NCBI GenBank assembly: GCA_013911975.1
Contig: JACESF010000040.1
Coordinates: 1 to 37,221 of the forward strand
Origin: Hyphomicrobiales bacterium
GTDB lineage: Bacteria; Pseudomonadota; Alphaproteobacteria; Rhizobiales; Xanthobacteraceae
Direction: 5' to 3'
Length of the DNA: 37,221 nucleotides
Shown here: piece by piece, positions 1 through 8,055 of the stretch
Position numbering within the stretch: position 1 is the first letter of the stretch
How the letters are laid out: each line of letters begins with the position of its first letter
The notes under the pieces: generated by a model
Databases searched by the model: none
What the model was told of the DNA's origin: nothing
Seen by the model: only the letters and a program-made list of their open reading frames with translations
Made by a program: the position numbers and the translations under genes

Positions 1-258
1 CAGGAAGCCCGACAAGGGCAGGTCGATGAGCCCCTTGCGCAGGTAGGAGAGCGCGCCGGAGAAGGACGAGGCCGCCATGTGGGCAGACACGCTCGCCACC
101 GCCACCGCCGCCGGGACGCCGGTGAAGATGAGCAGCGGGGTCATGAGGAAGCCGCCGCCCACGCCGAACATGCCGGAGATGAAGCCCACGGCGAGGCCCA
201 TGGCGAAGATGGTGAAGATCGCGACCGGGATCTCGGCGATGGGCAGGTAGATGGTCAC
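1..258 (-). CDS. TauE/SafE-family membrane transporter (N-terminal part, cut by the window edge)
   Basis: The reverse strand encodes the first 86 residues of a membrane protein; the rest lies left of the window. After a GTG start at 258 a hydrophobic segment leads into GLAVGFISGMFGVGGGFLMTP, the glycine-rich N-terminal signature of the TauE/SafE (DUF81) permeases, followed by SAHMAASSFSGALSYLRKG, which also fits the family. Such proteins are inner-membrane transporters thought to export sulfite, sulfoacetate or other small anions. The GTG is chosen because the hydrophobic N-terminus begins there; no clear Shine-Dalgarno precedes it, and the frame stays open further upstream, so the start is uncertain. 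Substrate cannot be told from this fragment. Confidence 0.8.
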   Translation of the reverse strand, partial: MTIYLPIAEIPVAIFTIFAMGLAVGFISGMFGVGGGFLMTPLLIFTGVPAAVAVASVSAHMAASSFSGALSYLRKGLIDLPLSGFL

Positions 259-346
259 GCGGCTGGCCGTTCGCGGATGAAAGCGTCTCGCCCCGGTGGG
301 GAGCACAGGCGCCCCGCCAAGGCAAGCCAATTCCGCCGCCGGACCA

Positions 347-1348
347 TCAGCGCACGAAGCGCCAGAGGTCTCCGTCCGCCACCTCGGCCAGCTCGCCCCG
401 GCGCGTGAGGTGGCGCAGATGGGCCAGCGCCTCGCTGAGGCCGAAGCCGATCTGCTCGGGCGGCAGGCTGCGGAACAGGACCTGCGTGGTCTCCATCACC
501 GTGCGCGGCACGGTGCAGAAATCCGTGAGCCGCCCGAGCCGCTCCTCGTGATGGTCGCGCAGCGCCGTGATGCGCGCGCCCGGCCCGGTGAAAGGCTCGC
601 CGTGGGAGGGCAGGACCAGCGTGTCCTCCGGCAGGTCCGCGAACTTGCCGAGGCAGGAGAGATAGGCGCCCAGCGGATCGTCCTCCGCATCGGCGGGATG
701 GACGCCGATATGGGGCGTGATGCGCGGCAGGATCTGGTCCGCCGCGATCAGGATGCCGCGCTCGGCGCTGTAGAGGCACACCATTTCCGGCGCGTGCCCC
801 TCGCCCATGATGACCCGCCAGGACGTGTCGGCCAGGGTGAAGGTGTCGCCCTCGCGGATGGCGGCGTAGCCGTAGGGCAGCGGCCCCACCCATTTGCGGT
901 AGAGCAGCCCGCGCCCGTGCAGGAAGGCGAGGAAGCTCTCCGGCGCACCGGAACGGGCATATTGCTCCAGATAGGCGCCGAGCGCCCGCTCGGGCGGGTC
1001 GGCGAGGATCAGGCGGGCCTGGAGCCACTCCACGCGGCTCATGTGGATGGGCACGCCGACGCGCGCCGCGAACCAGCCCGCGAGGCCCACATGGTCGGGA
1101 TGGAAATGGGTGACGAGCAGACGCGTCACCGGCCGCCCCTCCAGCAGTGGGTCGGCCAGGACCGCCTCGAACAGCGCGCGGGTCTCGGCATCGTCCACGC
1201 CGCAATCAATGAGGGTCCAGCCCTCCCCATCCCGCAGCAGCCAGCAATTCACTTCCGAGGGCGGGAACGGCAGCGCGATCCTGATCCGAAGCAGGCCCGG
1301 CACCACCTGCGTGAGCCGGGGCGCGTTCTCCACGCTGTCCGCCATCAT
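347..1348 (-). CDS. MBL-fold metallo-hydrolase
   Basis: A 333-residue metallo-beta-lactamase-fold protein. The zinc-binding motif THFHPDH is at residues 80-86 (H81, H83, D85, H86), and further metal ligands are likely H185 in GEGHAPE, D204 in IAADQ and H249 in LPSHGEP. The C-terminal ~80 residues are helical and resemble the winged-helix tail of lactamase_B proteins related to LACTB2 and glyoxalase II. The family hydrolyses thioesters, phosphodiesters or lactones; the substrate is not evident here. There is no signal peptide, so it is probably cytoplasmic. The ATG at 1348 is preceded by AGGAAGG with 5-nt spacing, which supports this start. It stands alone between the TauE/SafE gene and the toxin-antitoxin pair. 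Confidence 0.85.
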   Translation of the reverse strand: MMADSVENAPRLTQVVPGLLRIRIALPFPPSEVNCWLLRDGEGWTLIDCGVDDAETRALFEAVLADPLLEGRPVTRLLVTHFHPDHVGLAGWFAARVGVPIHMSRVEWLQARLILADPPERALGAYLEQYARSGAPESFLAFLHGRGLLYRKWVGPLPYGYAAIREGDTFTLADTSWRVIMGEGHAPEMVCLYSAERGILIAADQILPRITPHIGVHPADAEDDPLGAYLSCLGKFADLPEDTLVLPSHGEPFTGPGARITALRDHHEERLGRLTDFCTVPRTVMETTQVLFRSLPPEQIGFGLSEALAHLRHLTRRGELAEVADGDLWRFVR

Positions 1349-1476
1349 CTAAGCCTTCCTTACGATCTGTCCCGCTATAATCCGGGACGGACCGTTGCGC
1401 CACCGTCCGGGCGCCGGATTGCTGAAAGGACATTCAAGGCAGGCGACCAAGGCAGACGACATGACCTTACGGAATA

Positions 1477-1797
1477 TCACTCGAAAAGGTCAGCATGGGT
1501 CCCGGCCCGCACGAAATTCACCTGAGCGACATCACATTGATAAATCAGGAGAAAGTCGCCCCCGACATGGCATTCGCGATGGTCGGCCCACTCCCCTTTC
1601 AGAGGATGATCCAGCCATTCCGCTCCCAGGGGTGCGTCGTTTGCAATCAACAACAACATGACCTCTTTCAGACGCGCCATGTCGTAACGTCCGGAACGGG
1701 AAAGACGCTCCCAATCCTTCTCGAACTGCCTGGTGAAATCGGACGACCTCGGAAGTTTCGCCCGCTTCTTCTCAGCGGGCTTTTTTGTCGAGGGCAT
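1477..1797 (-). CDS. YafQ/RelE-family mRNA interferase toxin
   Basis: A 106-residue protein of the YafQ branch of the RelE superfamily, ribosome-dependent endoribonucleases that cut mRNA in the A site. The conserved core is readable: LKGEWADHRECHVGGDFLLIY and a C-terminal THADLFE. These supply the His (HREC), His-x-x-x-Asp (HVGGD) and C-terminal His/Phe positions used for catalysis in E. coli YafQ; the residue after the Asp is Phe where YafQ has Trp. The first ~18 residues are Lys-rich. The start overlaps the end of the antitoxin gene by 26 bp, indicating translational coupling in the usual antitoxin-toxin order. It probably has no promoter of its own and depends on the operator/promoter upstream of the antitoxin. 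Confidence 0.85.
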   Translation of the reverse strand: MPSTKKPAEKKRAKLPRSSDFTRQFEKDWERLSRSGRYDMARLKEVMLLLIANDAPLGAEWLDHPLKGEWADHRECHVGGDFLLIYQCDVAQVNFVRAGTHADLFE

Positions 1798-2047
1798 CGA
1801 TCAGATCCCGCCCCTCGGCAAACCGCGCCTGTCGCGCGGCCATCATGGCGCGAGACTCCGCCATGGCCGCCTGCGTTTCAGCGTTCGGAACCTTCAATTC
1901 CAGCGGCAGCGCCTTGTCGCGTGCGACGCGCGTCAAGGTAATCCGAATCGCATCCGAAACGGTCAAGCCGAAATAGCTCAAGACAGCCTCGGCTTCGTCC
2001 TTCACGTCCTCGTCGATCCGGGCGCGGACAAAAGCAGTCGATACCAT
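1772..2047 (-). CDS. RelB/DinJ-family antitoxin
   Basis: A 91-residue antitoxin. The N-terminal half (VRARIDEDVKDEAEAVL, then GLTVSDAIRITLTRVA) is the ribbon-helix-helix DNA-binding domain of DinJ/RelB. The C-terminal half (AAMAESRAMMAARQARFAEG) is the helical segment expected to wrap the toxin. The open frame extends upstream, but ATG 2047 is chosen because it begins at the conserved start of the domain and is preceded by GGAGG at good spacing. As in other type II modules, the antitoxin should neutralise the downstream YafQ-like toxin and, alone or in complex, repress the shared promoter; inverted repeats lie directly over that promoter. Confidence 0.87.
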   Translation of the reverse strand: MVSTAFVRARIDEDVKDEAEAVLSYFGLTVSDAIRITLTRVARDKALPLELKVPNAETQAAMAESRAMMAARQARFAEGRDLIDALDKKAR

Positions 2048-2062
2048 GATGCGCCTCCATTC

Positions 2063-2099
2063 TTGAGCCTTATGTAGCTCAAATGAGCAACATCGACAA
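2063..2099 (-). promoter_or_regulatory. Toxin-antitoxin promoter with overlapping operator half-sites
   Basis: On the minus strand TTGTCG (2099-2094) and TACATA (2076-2071) are separated by exactly 17 nt, a plausible sigma-70 type promoter for the antitoxin-toxin operon. Overlapping it are three half-sites forming two dyads: on the plus strand TTGAGC (2063-2068) pairs with GCTCAA (2077-2082), and GCTCA (2077-2081) pairs with TGAGC (2084-2088). A ribbon-helix-helix antitoxin bound here would cover the -10 element and spacer. Confidence 0.55.
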
Positions 2100-2103
2100 G
2101 AGC

Positions 2104-2186
2104 GGGAGTTCACCCTCCGTGTGCCAAAGGCAGGGTTCGCAGAGCTTTCCAGACTCTCCGGCGAACTGGAATTCGCCGGAACTCCC
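2104..2186. repeat. Nested inverted repeats between edd and the toxin-antitoxin operon
   Basis: GGGAGTTC at 2104-2111 is matched by GAACTCCC at 2179-2186, enclosing a tight hairpin with arms CCGGCGAA (2158-2165) and TTCGCCGG (2172-2179) around a 6-nt loop. The structure touches the edd stop codon, so it may act as a 3' end or stability hairpin for edd mRNA. There is no U-tract on either strand, so intrinsic termination is not supported. Confidence 0.4.
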
Positions 2187-4021
2187 TAAACCTCGGCGAA
2201 GATGGAGCCGCCCGCGTCCGCCGTGCCCACCGCCGCGCGGAACGGCGCGAACAATTCGCGCCCCACGCCGTGGTGATTGGCGGAAAGGTCGGCCTCGGCG
2301 GGCGTGCGGCGGGCCCATTCGTGGGCGTCCACCAGCACCTCCAGGTCGCCGGTGACCGCGTCCACGCGGATCATGTCGCCGTCGCGCACCTTGGCGATGG
2401 CCCCGCCCCGCGCCGCCTCGGGCGTCACATGGATGGCGGACAGCACCTTGCCCGAGGCGCCCGACAGGCGCCCGTCCGTCACCAGCGCCACCTTCTGCCC
2501 CCGGTCCTGGAGCACGCCGAGGGGCGGCATGAGCTTGTGCAGCTCCGGCATGCCGTTGGCGGCCGGACCCTGGAAGCGCACCACGCAGATGAAGTCGCCG
2601 TCCAGCTCCTTCGCCTTGAAGGCGGCCTGCACCTCCTCCTGGGAATTGAACACCCGGGCGGGGGCGACGATGACGTGGCGCTCGGGGGCGACGGCGGAAC
2701 TCTTCACCACCGCCCGGCCGAGATTGCCGCCCATCACCTTGAGGCCGCCGGTGGGCTGGAACGGCTCCGCCGCGCCGCGCAGGATGGCGGTGTCGCCGCT
2801 CTGCGCCGCCCCCTCGCGCCAGACGAGGCGGTCGTCCGCCTCCACGCCCGGTTCCCGGAGATAGCCGTCGAGGCCGGTGCCCCACACGGTCTGCACGTCA
2901 TTGTGCAGGAGCCCGGCGCCCAGCAGTTCGCGGATCACGAAGGCCATGCCGCCGGCGGCGTGGAAATGGTTCACGTCCGCCTTGCCGTTGGGATAGACGC
3001 GGGCGAGCAGCGGCACCTTCTCCGCGAGGTCCGAGAAATCGTCCCAGGTGAGGCGGATGCCCGCCGCCGCCGCCATGGCGACGAGGTGCAGCGTGTGGTT
3101 CGTGGAGCCGCCGGTGGCGTGCAGGCCCACCACGGCATTCACGAACGCCTTCTCGTCCAGCAGCCGGCCCACGGGCGTGTAATGGTTGCCCAGCGCGGTG
3201 ATGGCCAGCGCCCGGCGCGCCGCCTCGCGGGTCAGCGCGTCGCGCAGCGGCGTGTTGGGATTGACGAAGGAGGCGCCGGGCAGGTGAAGGCCCATGATCT
3301 CCATCATCATCTGGTTGGTGTTGGCGGTGCCGTAGAAGGTGCAGGTGCCCGGCCCGTGATAGGAGAGCGATTCCGCCTCCAGCAGGGCCGCCCGGTCCAC
3401 CTTGCCCTCCGCATAGAGCTGGCGGATGCGGGATTTCTCGTCGTTGGGCAGGCCCGAGGTCATGGGACCGGCGGGAATGAACACCGCCGGAAGATGCCCG
3501 AAGGACAGCGCGCCGATGACGAGGCCGGGGACGATCTTGTCGCAGATGCCGAGGAAGACGGCCGCGTCGAAGGTCTGGTGGGAGAGCGCGACCGCGGTGG
3601 AGAGGGCGATGACCTCGCGGGAGAACAGGCTCAGCTCCATGCCCGCCTCGCCCTGGGTGACGCCGTCGCACATGGCGGGCACGCCGCCCGCCACCTGCGC
3701 CGTTCCCCCCGCCTCGCGCGCGGCGGCGCGGATCAGGTCCGGGAAGCGCTCATAGGGCTGGTGGGCCGAGAGCATGTCGTTATAGGCGGTGACGATGGCG
3801 AGGTTCGGCGTCGCCTCGTCGCGCAGCCGCTCCTTGTCCACCGGGCCGCAGGCGGCGAAGCCGTGGGCCTGGTTGGCGCAGCCCAGCCGCTGGCGCGGCG
3901 GCGCGCTCTGGCGGGCGGCCTCGATGCGCTCGAGATAGCGGCCCCGGCCGACGGCGCTGCGGCGCACGATGCGCTCGGTGACCTCGCCGATGCGGGCATT
4001 CAAGCTTCCGACACTGCTCAT
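2186..4021 (-). CDS. edd: Phosphogluconate dehydratase (Entner-Doudoroff pathway)
   Basis: A 611-residue member of the IlvD/Edd dehydratase family, matching Edd in length. It converts 6-phosphogluconate to 2-keto-3-deoxy-6-phosphogluconate in the cytoplasm using an iron-sulfur cluster. Diagnostic segments are [78 protein letters not shown] and [18 protein letters not shown]; the cysteines in the CDGVTQG, CDKIVPG and GTCTFYG segments are the expected cluster ligands. The C-terminal part carries [26 protein letters not shown] 4021 is preferred over an upstream in-frame codon because GGAGG precedes it with 5-nt spacing. No eda, zwf or pgl is in the window, so edd is not in an intact pathway operon here. 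It is divergent from the diguanylate cyclase gene. Confidence 0.95.
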   Translation of the reverse strand: MSSVGSLNARIGEVTERIVRRSAVGRGRYLERIEAARQSAPPRQRLGCANQAHGFAACGPVDKERLRDEATPNLAIVTAYNDMLSAHQPYERFPDLIRAAAREAGGTAQVAGGVPAMCDGVTQGEAGMELSLFSREVIALSTAVALSHQTFDAAVFLGICDKIVPGLVIGALSFGHLPAVFIPAGPMTSGLPNDEKSRIRQLYAEGKVDRAALLEAESLSYHGPGTCTFYGTANTNQMMMEIMGLHLPGASFVNPNTPLRDALTREAARRALAITALGNHYTPVGRLLDEKAFVNAVVGLHATGGSTNHTLHLVAMAAAAGIRLTWDDFSDLAEKVPLLARVYPNGKADVNHFHAAGGMAFVIRELLGAGLLHNDVQTVWGTGLDGYLREPGVEADDRLVWREGAAQSGDTAILRGAAEPFQPTGGLKVMGGNLGRAVVKSSAVAPERHVIVAPARVFNSQEEVQAAFKAKELDGDFICVVRFQGPAANGMPELHKLMPPLGVLQDRGQKVALVTDGRLSGASGKVLSAIHVTPEAARGGAIAKVRDGDMIRVDAVTGDLEVLVDAHEWARRTPAEADLSANHHGVGRELFAPFRAAVGTADAGGSIFAEV

Positions 4022-4119
4022 CAAAGCCTCCGCTCTGGCCGAATTGCCCCTCACGGCGCATGTGGTGATGGACGCGCGACCGCAAAAGGGCGTGTCAGGC
4101 CCAGGAATAATGACACTTC

Positions 4120-4159
4120 GTGACGCGAATTGCGGCTTGAGCTATGCTCATTACCGCAA
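4120..4159 (+). promoter_or_regulatory. Candidate promoter with overlapping dyad upstream of the diguanylate cyclase
   Basis: GTGACG (4120-4125) and TATGCT (4143-4148) are 17 nt apart, a reasonable -35/-10 pair for the plus-strand gene at 4222. The -10 is covered by a nested dyad: TTGCGG (4130-4135) with CCGCAA (4154-4159), and inside it GAGC (4139-4142) with GCTC (4146-4149). This could be an operator or a leader hairpin. Confidence 0.35.
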
Positions 4160-4221
4160 GACAGGTCTGCCGCACGCGATGGGGGACGCCGCGGAGCACC
4201 AAACAAGGTTGCGCAATCATC

Positions 4222-5205
4222 ATGTCGTCGCTTCCGGATGCTTTGTCACGGGGCCAGATCCTGCGGTCCATGAACATCCTGGACACGCTGCCCGAGGAGA
4301 TGTTCGACCGTATTACACGCATCGCCTGCGCCGCCCTTGATGTTCCCATCGCCATCGTCAGCCTGCAAGACGACGACCGATACTGGTTCAAGTCCGTGCA
4401 GGGCTTCAACCATTGCGAAACGTCGGTCGAGCAGTCCTTGTGCCAATATTCCATGGCGGCCATCGGCGCGTTTGAAATCCCCGACACGGCGCTGGACCCG
4501 CGCCTGAAGGGCAATCCCTTCGTGGACGGCCCCGAGCGCATCCGCTTCTATGCCGGGGTGCCGCTCAATTCCGTGGAGGGCGTGCGGATCGGCACGCTCT
4601 GCGTGCTCGGCCGGGAGCCCCGCCATCTCACCGAGGCCCATCGCCAGATCCTGCGCGACCTCGCCGCCATGGCCGCCCATGAGATGGAGCTGCGCCGCAT
4701 CGCCTCCACCGATGCGCTCACGGGCGCCTGGAACCGGCGCATGCTGGAGATCGTCGCCACCAACGAGTTCCATCGCGCCGAGCGGGTGAAGCATCCCTTC
4801 TCCATCGCCGTGCTCGACATCGACCATTTCAAGCGCGTCAACGACCGGTTCGGCCACGAGGCCGGGAACGACGCGCTCTACGGCTTCGCCGCCACCTTCC
4901 GCGAGGTGATGCGGGCGGAGGACTGGCTGTTCCGCATCGGCGGGGAGGAATTCGCCGCCATCCTCATCGGCGCCGACGGCGACCGCGCCACCGAGGCCAT
5001 GGACCGGTTCCGCCGGGAAGTGGCCAACCGGGACTTCGCGGTGAGCGAAGGCCGCTTCCGCATGACCGCGTCCGGCGCGGTGATCGAGGCGGCGGACGCG
5101 AAGGGCACCCCCCTCGCCTCCCTCCCGCGCCTGCTGGAACTGGCGGACAAGGGCCTCTACCAGGCCAAGCGCATGGGGCGGAATCGCATCGTGAAGGTGG
5201 CCTGA
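4222..5205 (+). CDS. GAF-GGDEF diguanylate cyclase
   Basis: A 327-residue soluble sensor that should make cyclic di-GMP from two GTP. Residues ~20-155 form a GAF domain (DTLPEEMFDRITRIA near the start, AGVPLNSVEGVRIGTLCVLG near the end). Residues ~163-327 are a GGDEF domain with STDALTGAWNRR, DIDHFKRVNDRFGHEAGND and the intact active-site loop GGEEF at 240-244. RAED (231-234) lies five residues before it, the position of the RxxD inhibitory I-site, so product inhibition is expected. There are no membrane segments. ATG 4222 starts the protein just before the GAF domain, but its ribosome site is weak and the frame is open from 4144. The next gene block is the cbb3 oxidase, separated by 246 bp with its own regulatory box, so an operon link is unlikely. 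Confidence 0.9.
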   Translation: MSSLPDALSRGQILRSMNILDTLPEEMFDRITRIACAALDVPIAIVSLQDDDRYWFKSVQGFNHCETSVEQSLCQYSMAAIGAFEIPDTALDPRLKGNPFVDGPERIRFYAGVPLNSVEGVRIGTLCVLGREPRHLTEAHRQILRDLAAMAAHEMELRRIASTDALTGAWNRRMLEIVATNEFHRAERVKHPFSIAVLDIDHFKRVNDRFGHEAGNDALYGFAATFREVMRAEDWLFRIGGEEFAAILIGADGDRATEAMDRFRREVANRDFAVSEGRFRMTASGAVIEAADAKGTPLASLPRLLELADKGLYQAKRMGRNRIVKVA

Positions 5206-5226
5206 ACCGGACGGCCCGCCCCCGAA

Positions 5227-5250
5227 GCGCCGCAAAGGACCTTTTGGCGC
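5227..5250 (+). terminator. Weak candidate terminator after the diguanylate cyclase
   Basis: GCGCC (5227-5231) pairs with GGCGC (5246-5250), and inside it AAAG can pair with CTTT across a 3-nt loop. The T-run lies within the stem rather than after it, so this is a weak intrinsic terminator at best. Confidence 0.25.
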
Positions 5251-5361
5251 AGGCCGCGCGGGCCGGGCGGACGACGCTGAACCGGCCATTTTCTCACATA
5301 ATTTCAATAAGTTGATCGAGACCGGGCAGACTTGCGCCGGGCTGTCCGCGCCCCCGTACCT

Positions 5362-5375
5362 TTGACTTGTATCAA
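5362..5375 (+). promoter_or_regulatory. FNR/FixK-type anaerobox upstream of ccoN
   Basis: TTGACTTGTATCAA is a perfect match to the FNR/FixK/FnrN consensus TTGA-N6-TCAA. Its centre (5368.5) is about 83 bp before the ccoN ATG, which leaves room for a class II promoter with a start site near 5410. In alphaproteobacteria cbb3 operons are classically induced under low oxygen through such a box. No fixK, fnr or fixLJ is in the window. Confidence 0.85.
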
Positions 5376-5451
5376 GGAGCGAAAGCAGCCCCACACGCAT
5401 GGTGCATCCAGAAGCTTCGGGGACCTCCGTCTCCGGAGCAGGGAACCGACG

Positions 5452-7128
5452 ATGCCGACCGCACCAGCCCCCACCTCCTTGCCCCGCAAGACGATGACCA
5501 ACGGAGAGATGCTTCTCCTCGTGGTGTTCGCCCTGCTGGCGCTCCTCTCCATCGCCGTGATGGCGAAGGCGCATACCGGCGCCTATGCCTTCCACGCCTT
5601 CCTGTTCGCCGCCGCTTCCGTCGCGTCGGTCTTCGCCATCGGCAACAGGTATATGGACCGGCCGGCGGCGCTGCCGCCCCAGACCATCGACGGGCTTCCC
5701 AACTACAACATGGCCCCGGTGAAGGTGGGCACGCTGCTCGCCGTGTTCTGGGGCATCGCGGGCTTCCTGGTGGGGGTGATCATCGCCCTTCAGCTCGCCT
5801 TCCCGGTGCTGAATTTCGACCTGCCCTGGACCGCGTTCGGCCGCCTGCGGCCGCTGCACACCTCGGCGGTGATCTTCGCCTTCGGCGGCAACGTGCTGAT
5901 CGCCACCTCCTTCTACGTGGTCCAGCGCACCTGCCGCGCCCGCCTCGCCGGCGACCTCGCGCCCTGGTTCGTGATCCTGGGCTACAATTTCTTCATCGTC
6001 ATCGCGGGCACCGGCTACCTGCTGGGCATCACCCAGGGCAAGGAATATGCCGAGCCGGAATGGTATTCCGACCTGTTCCTGACCGTGGTGTGGGTGACGT
6101 ACTTCCTGGTCTTCCTGGTGACGATCCTGAAGCGCAAGGAACCCCACATCTATGTGGCGAACTGGTTCTACCTCGCCTTCATCGTGACCATCGCGGTGCT
6201 CCACCTGGGCAACAACGCCTCGGTGCCCGTGTCGCTGTTCTCGCCCCATTCCTACATCGTCTGGTCGGGCGTGCAGGATGCCATGGTGCAGTGGTGGTAC
6301 GGCCACAACGCGGTGGGCTTCTTCCTCACCGCCGGCTTCCTGGCGCTGATGTACTACTTCATCCCCAAGCGCGCGGAGCGGCCGGTCTATTCCTACCGCC
6401 TGTCCATCGTGCACTTCTGGGCGCTGATCTTCCTCTACATCTGGGCCGGCCCGCACCACCTGCACTACACCGCCCTGCCCGACTGGGCGCAGACCCTGGG
6501 CATGACCTTCTCCATCATGCTGTGGATGCCCTCCTGGGGCGGCATGATCAACGGCCTCATGACCCTGTCGGGCGCCTGGGACAAGCTGCGCACCGACCCG
6601 GTCATCCGCATGATGGTGGTGTCGGTCGCCTTCTACGGCATGGCCACCTTCGAGGGCCCGCTCATGTCGGTGAAGGCGGTGAACTCGCTCAGCCACTATA
6701 CGGAATGGGGCATCGGCCACGTGCATTCCGGCGCGCTCGGCTGGGTCGCCTACATCTCGTTCGGCGCCATCTACTGCCTGGTTCCCTGGCTGTGGCACAA
6801 GAAGGAGATGTATTCCATGAAGGCCATCAACTGGCACTTCTGGATCTCCACGCTCGGGATCGTGCTCTACATCTCCTCCATGTGGGTTGCGGGCATCCTC
6901 CAGGGCCTCATGTGGCGCGCCTATACCGCGCTCGGCTTCCTCGAATACTCGTTCATCGAGACGGTGGAAGCCATGCACCCGCTCTATGTGATCCGGGCGC
7001 TCGGTGGAATCCTGTTCCTCATCGGCGCGCTGATCATGGCCTGGAACGTCGTGATGACCATCCGCAAGGCTGAGCCCGTGGCCGCCGCCGAGACCCCGGC
7101 CGGCCTCACCCTCGCCCCCGCGGAATGA
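5452..7128 (+). CDS. ccoN: cbb3-type cytochrome c oxidase subunit I
   Basis: A 558-residue polytopic membrane protein, the catalytic haem-copper subunit of the high-affinity cbb3 oxidase. The low-spin haem b region is at [15 protein letters not shown]. The CuB/active-site helix is [21 protein letters not shown], followed by the paired histidines in [14 protein letters not shown] and the haem-binding [17 protein letters not shown]. The length is typical and the reading frame intact. ATG 5452 is preceded by a GGAG-containing stretch; the frame is open further upstream, but that part overlaps the FNR/FixK box and has no family similarity. The stop overlaps an upstream ATG of the ccoO frame. It should work with CcoO and CcoP, which pass electrons from cytochrome c or quinol-linked bc1 to the binuclear centre. 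Confidence 0.97.
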   Translation: MPTAPAPTSLPRKTMTNGEMLLLVVFALLALLSIAVMAKAHTGAYAFHAFLFAAASVASVFAIGNRYMDRPAALPPQTIDGLPNYNMAPVKVGTLLAVFWGIAGFLVGVIIALQLAFPVLNFDLPWTAFGRLRPLHTSAVIFAFGGNVLIATSFYVVQRTCRARLAGDLAPWFVILGYNFFIVIAGTGYLLGITQGKEYAEPEWYSDLFLTVVWVTYFLVFLVTILKRKEPHIYVANWFYLAFIVTIAVLHLGNNASVPVSLFSPHSYIVWSGVQDAMVQWWYGHNAVGFFLTAGFLALMYYFIPKRAERPVYSYRLSIVHFWALIFLYIWAGPHHLHYTALPDWAQTLGMTFSIMLWMPSWGGMINGLMTLSGAWDKLRTDPVIRMMVVSVAFYGMATFEGPLMSVKAVNSLSHYTEWGIGHVHSGALGWVAYISFGAIYCLVPWLWHKKEMYSMKAINWHFWISTLGIVLYISSMWVAGILQGLMWRAYTALGFLEYSFIETVEAMHPLYVIRALGGILFLIGALIMAWNVVMTIRKAEPVAAAETPAGLTLAPAE

Positions 7129-7139
7129 CGGAGAAACCC

Positions 7140-7886
7140 ATGTCCACCAAATCCGCCTCGCTCTGGGCCAAGCACGCGATCTTCGAGAGGCACTCGTCGA
7201 TCCTGCTGCTGGGTGTGCTGCTGGTGATCTCCATCGGCGGCCTGGTCGAGATCGTTCCCCTCTTCTACCTGAAGAGCACCATCGAGAAGGTAGAGGGCAT
7301 CCGCCCCTACTCGCCGCTGGAGCTCGCGGGCCGCAAGATCTACCAGCGCGAAGGCTGCTATAATTGCCATAGCCAGATGATCCGGCCCCTGCGCGACGAA
7401 GTGGAACGCTACGGCCATTATTCGCTCGCCGCCGAGAGCATGTACGACCACCCCTTCCAGTGGGGCTCCAAGCGCACCGGCCCGGACCTCGCCCGCGTGG
7501 GCGGCAAGTATTCGGACCTCTGGCAGGCCGAACACCTCGCCAATCCGCGCGCCGTGGTCCCCGCCTCCATCATGCCCGGCTATCCCTGGCTGGCGCAGAA
7601 CCGGCTCGATGCCAAGCACATCGCGCAGGACATGAAGGTGCTGCGCCTGGAGGGCGTGCCCTATACCGACGAGATGATCGCCAGCGCGCAGGACGACCTT
7701 GCCGCCCAGATCAATCCCGACGGCGACACGGATGCGCTGCTGAAGCGCTATCCCAAGGCCCAGGTGCGGGACTTCGACGGCAATCCCGGGATGGTGAGCG
7801 AAGCCGACGCGCTCATCGCCTATCTGCAGATGCTCGGCACCCTCGTGGACTTCAAGCTCTACGACAACAAAGCCAATGTGAGGTGA
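7140..7886 (+). CDS. ccoO: cbb3-type cytochrome c oxidase subunit II (mono-haem)
   Basis: A 248-residue membrane-anchored cytochrome c. A single N-terminal transmembrane helix (residues ~19-43) is followed by the haem motif CYNCH at 73-77 in the very conserved context [23 protein letters not shown], further on, likely supplies the methionine ligand. The haem domain faces the periplasm. The start at 7140 is chosen because GGAG lies 6 nt upstream; an in-frame ATG at 7125 overlaps the ccoN stop and would add five residues. It is intact, and its gene lies 3 nt before ccoQ. Confidence 0.96.
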   Translation: MSTKSASLWAKHAIFERHSSILLLGVLLVISIGGLVEIVPLFYLKSTIEKVEGIRPYSPLELAGRKIYQREGCYNCHSQMIRPLRDEVERYGHYSLAAESMYDHPFQWGSKRTGPDLARVGGKYSDLWQAEHLANPRAVVPASIMPGYPWLAQNRLDAKHIAQDMKVLRLEGVPYTDEMIASAQDDLAAQINPDGDTDALLKRYPKAQVRDFDGNPGMVSEADALIAYLQMLGTLVDFKLYDNKANVR

Positions 7887-7889
7887 GCC

Positions 7890-8051
7890 ATGAGCGACCT
7901 CTATATGACGCTGGCGTCCATCGCGCAGACCTGGGGCCTGCTGCTGTTCTTCTTCGGCTTCGTGGGCGTCATCGCCTACGCCTACTGGCCGTCCAAGAAG
8001 AAGAAGAAGGACTTCGACGAAGCCGCCCAGATTCCGCTGAAAGAGGATTGA
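7890..8051 (+). CDS. ccoQ: cbb3-type cytochrome oxidase small subunit CcoQ
   Basis: A 53-residue protein beginning MSDLYMTLASIAQTWGLL, with one transmembrane helix (about residues 15-33) ending in AYAYWPSKKKKKDFDEAA. The YWPs-KKKK-FDEAA pattern after the helix is characteristic of CcoQ/FixQ. It lies between ccoO (3 nt) and ccoP (4 nt), as in standard ccoNOQP operons. CcoQ stabilises the assembled oxidase and the association of CcoP; it binds no cofactor. Confidence 0.93.
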   Translation: MSDLYMTLASIAQTWGLLLFFFGFVGVIAYAYWPSKKKKKDFDEAAQIPLKED

Positions 8052-8055
8052 TCCC

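Noticed and set aside
1381..1412. GGACGG...CCGTCC inverted repeat as a terminator for the toxin operon
   Set aside because: The stem is only 6 bp with a 12-nt loop and no U-tract, too weak in this base composition.
5304..5315. TCAA-TAAG-TTGA upstream of ccoN as a second FNR/FixK site
   Set aside because: The half-sites are in the wrong order and only 4 nt apart, so it does not match TTGA-N6-TCAA.
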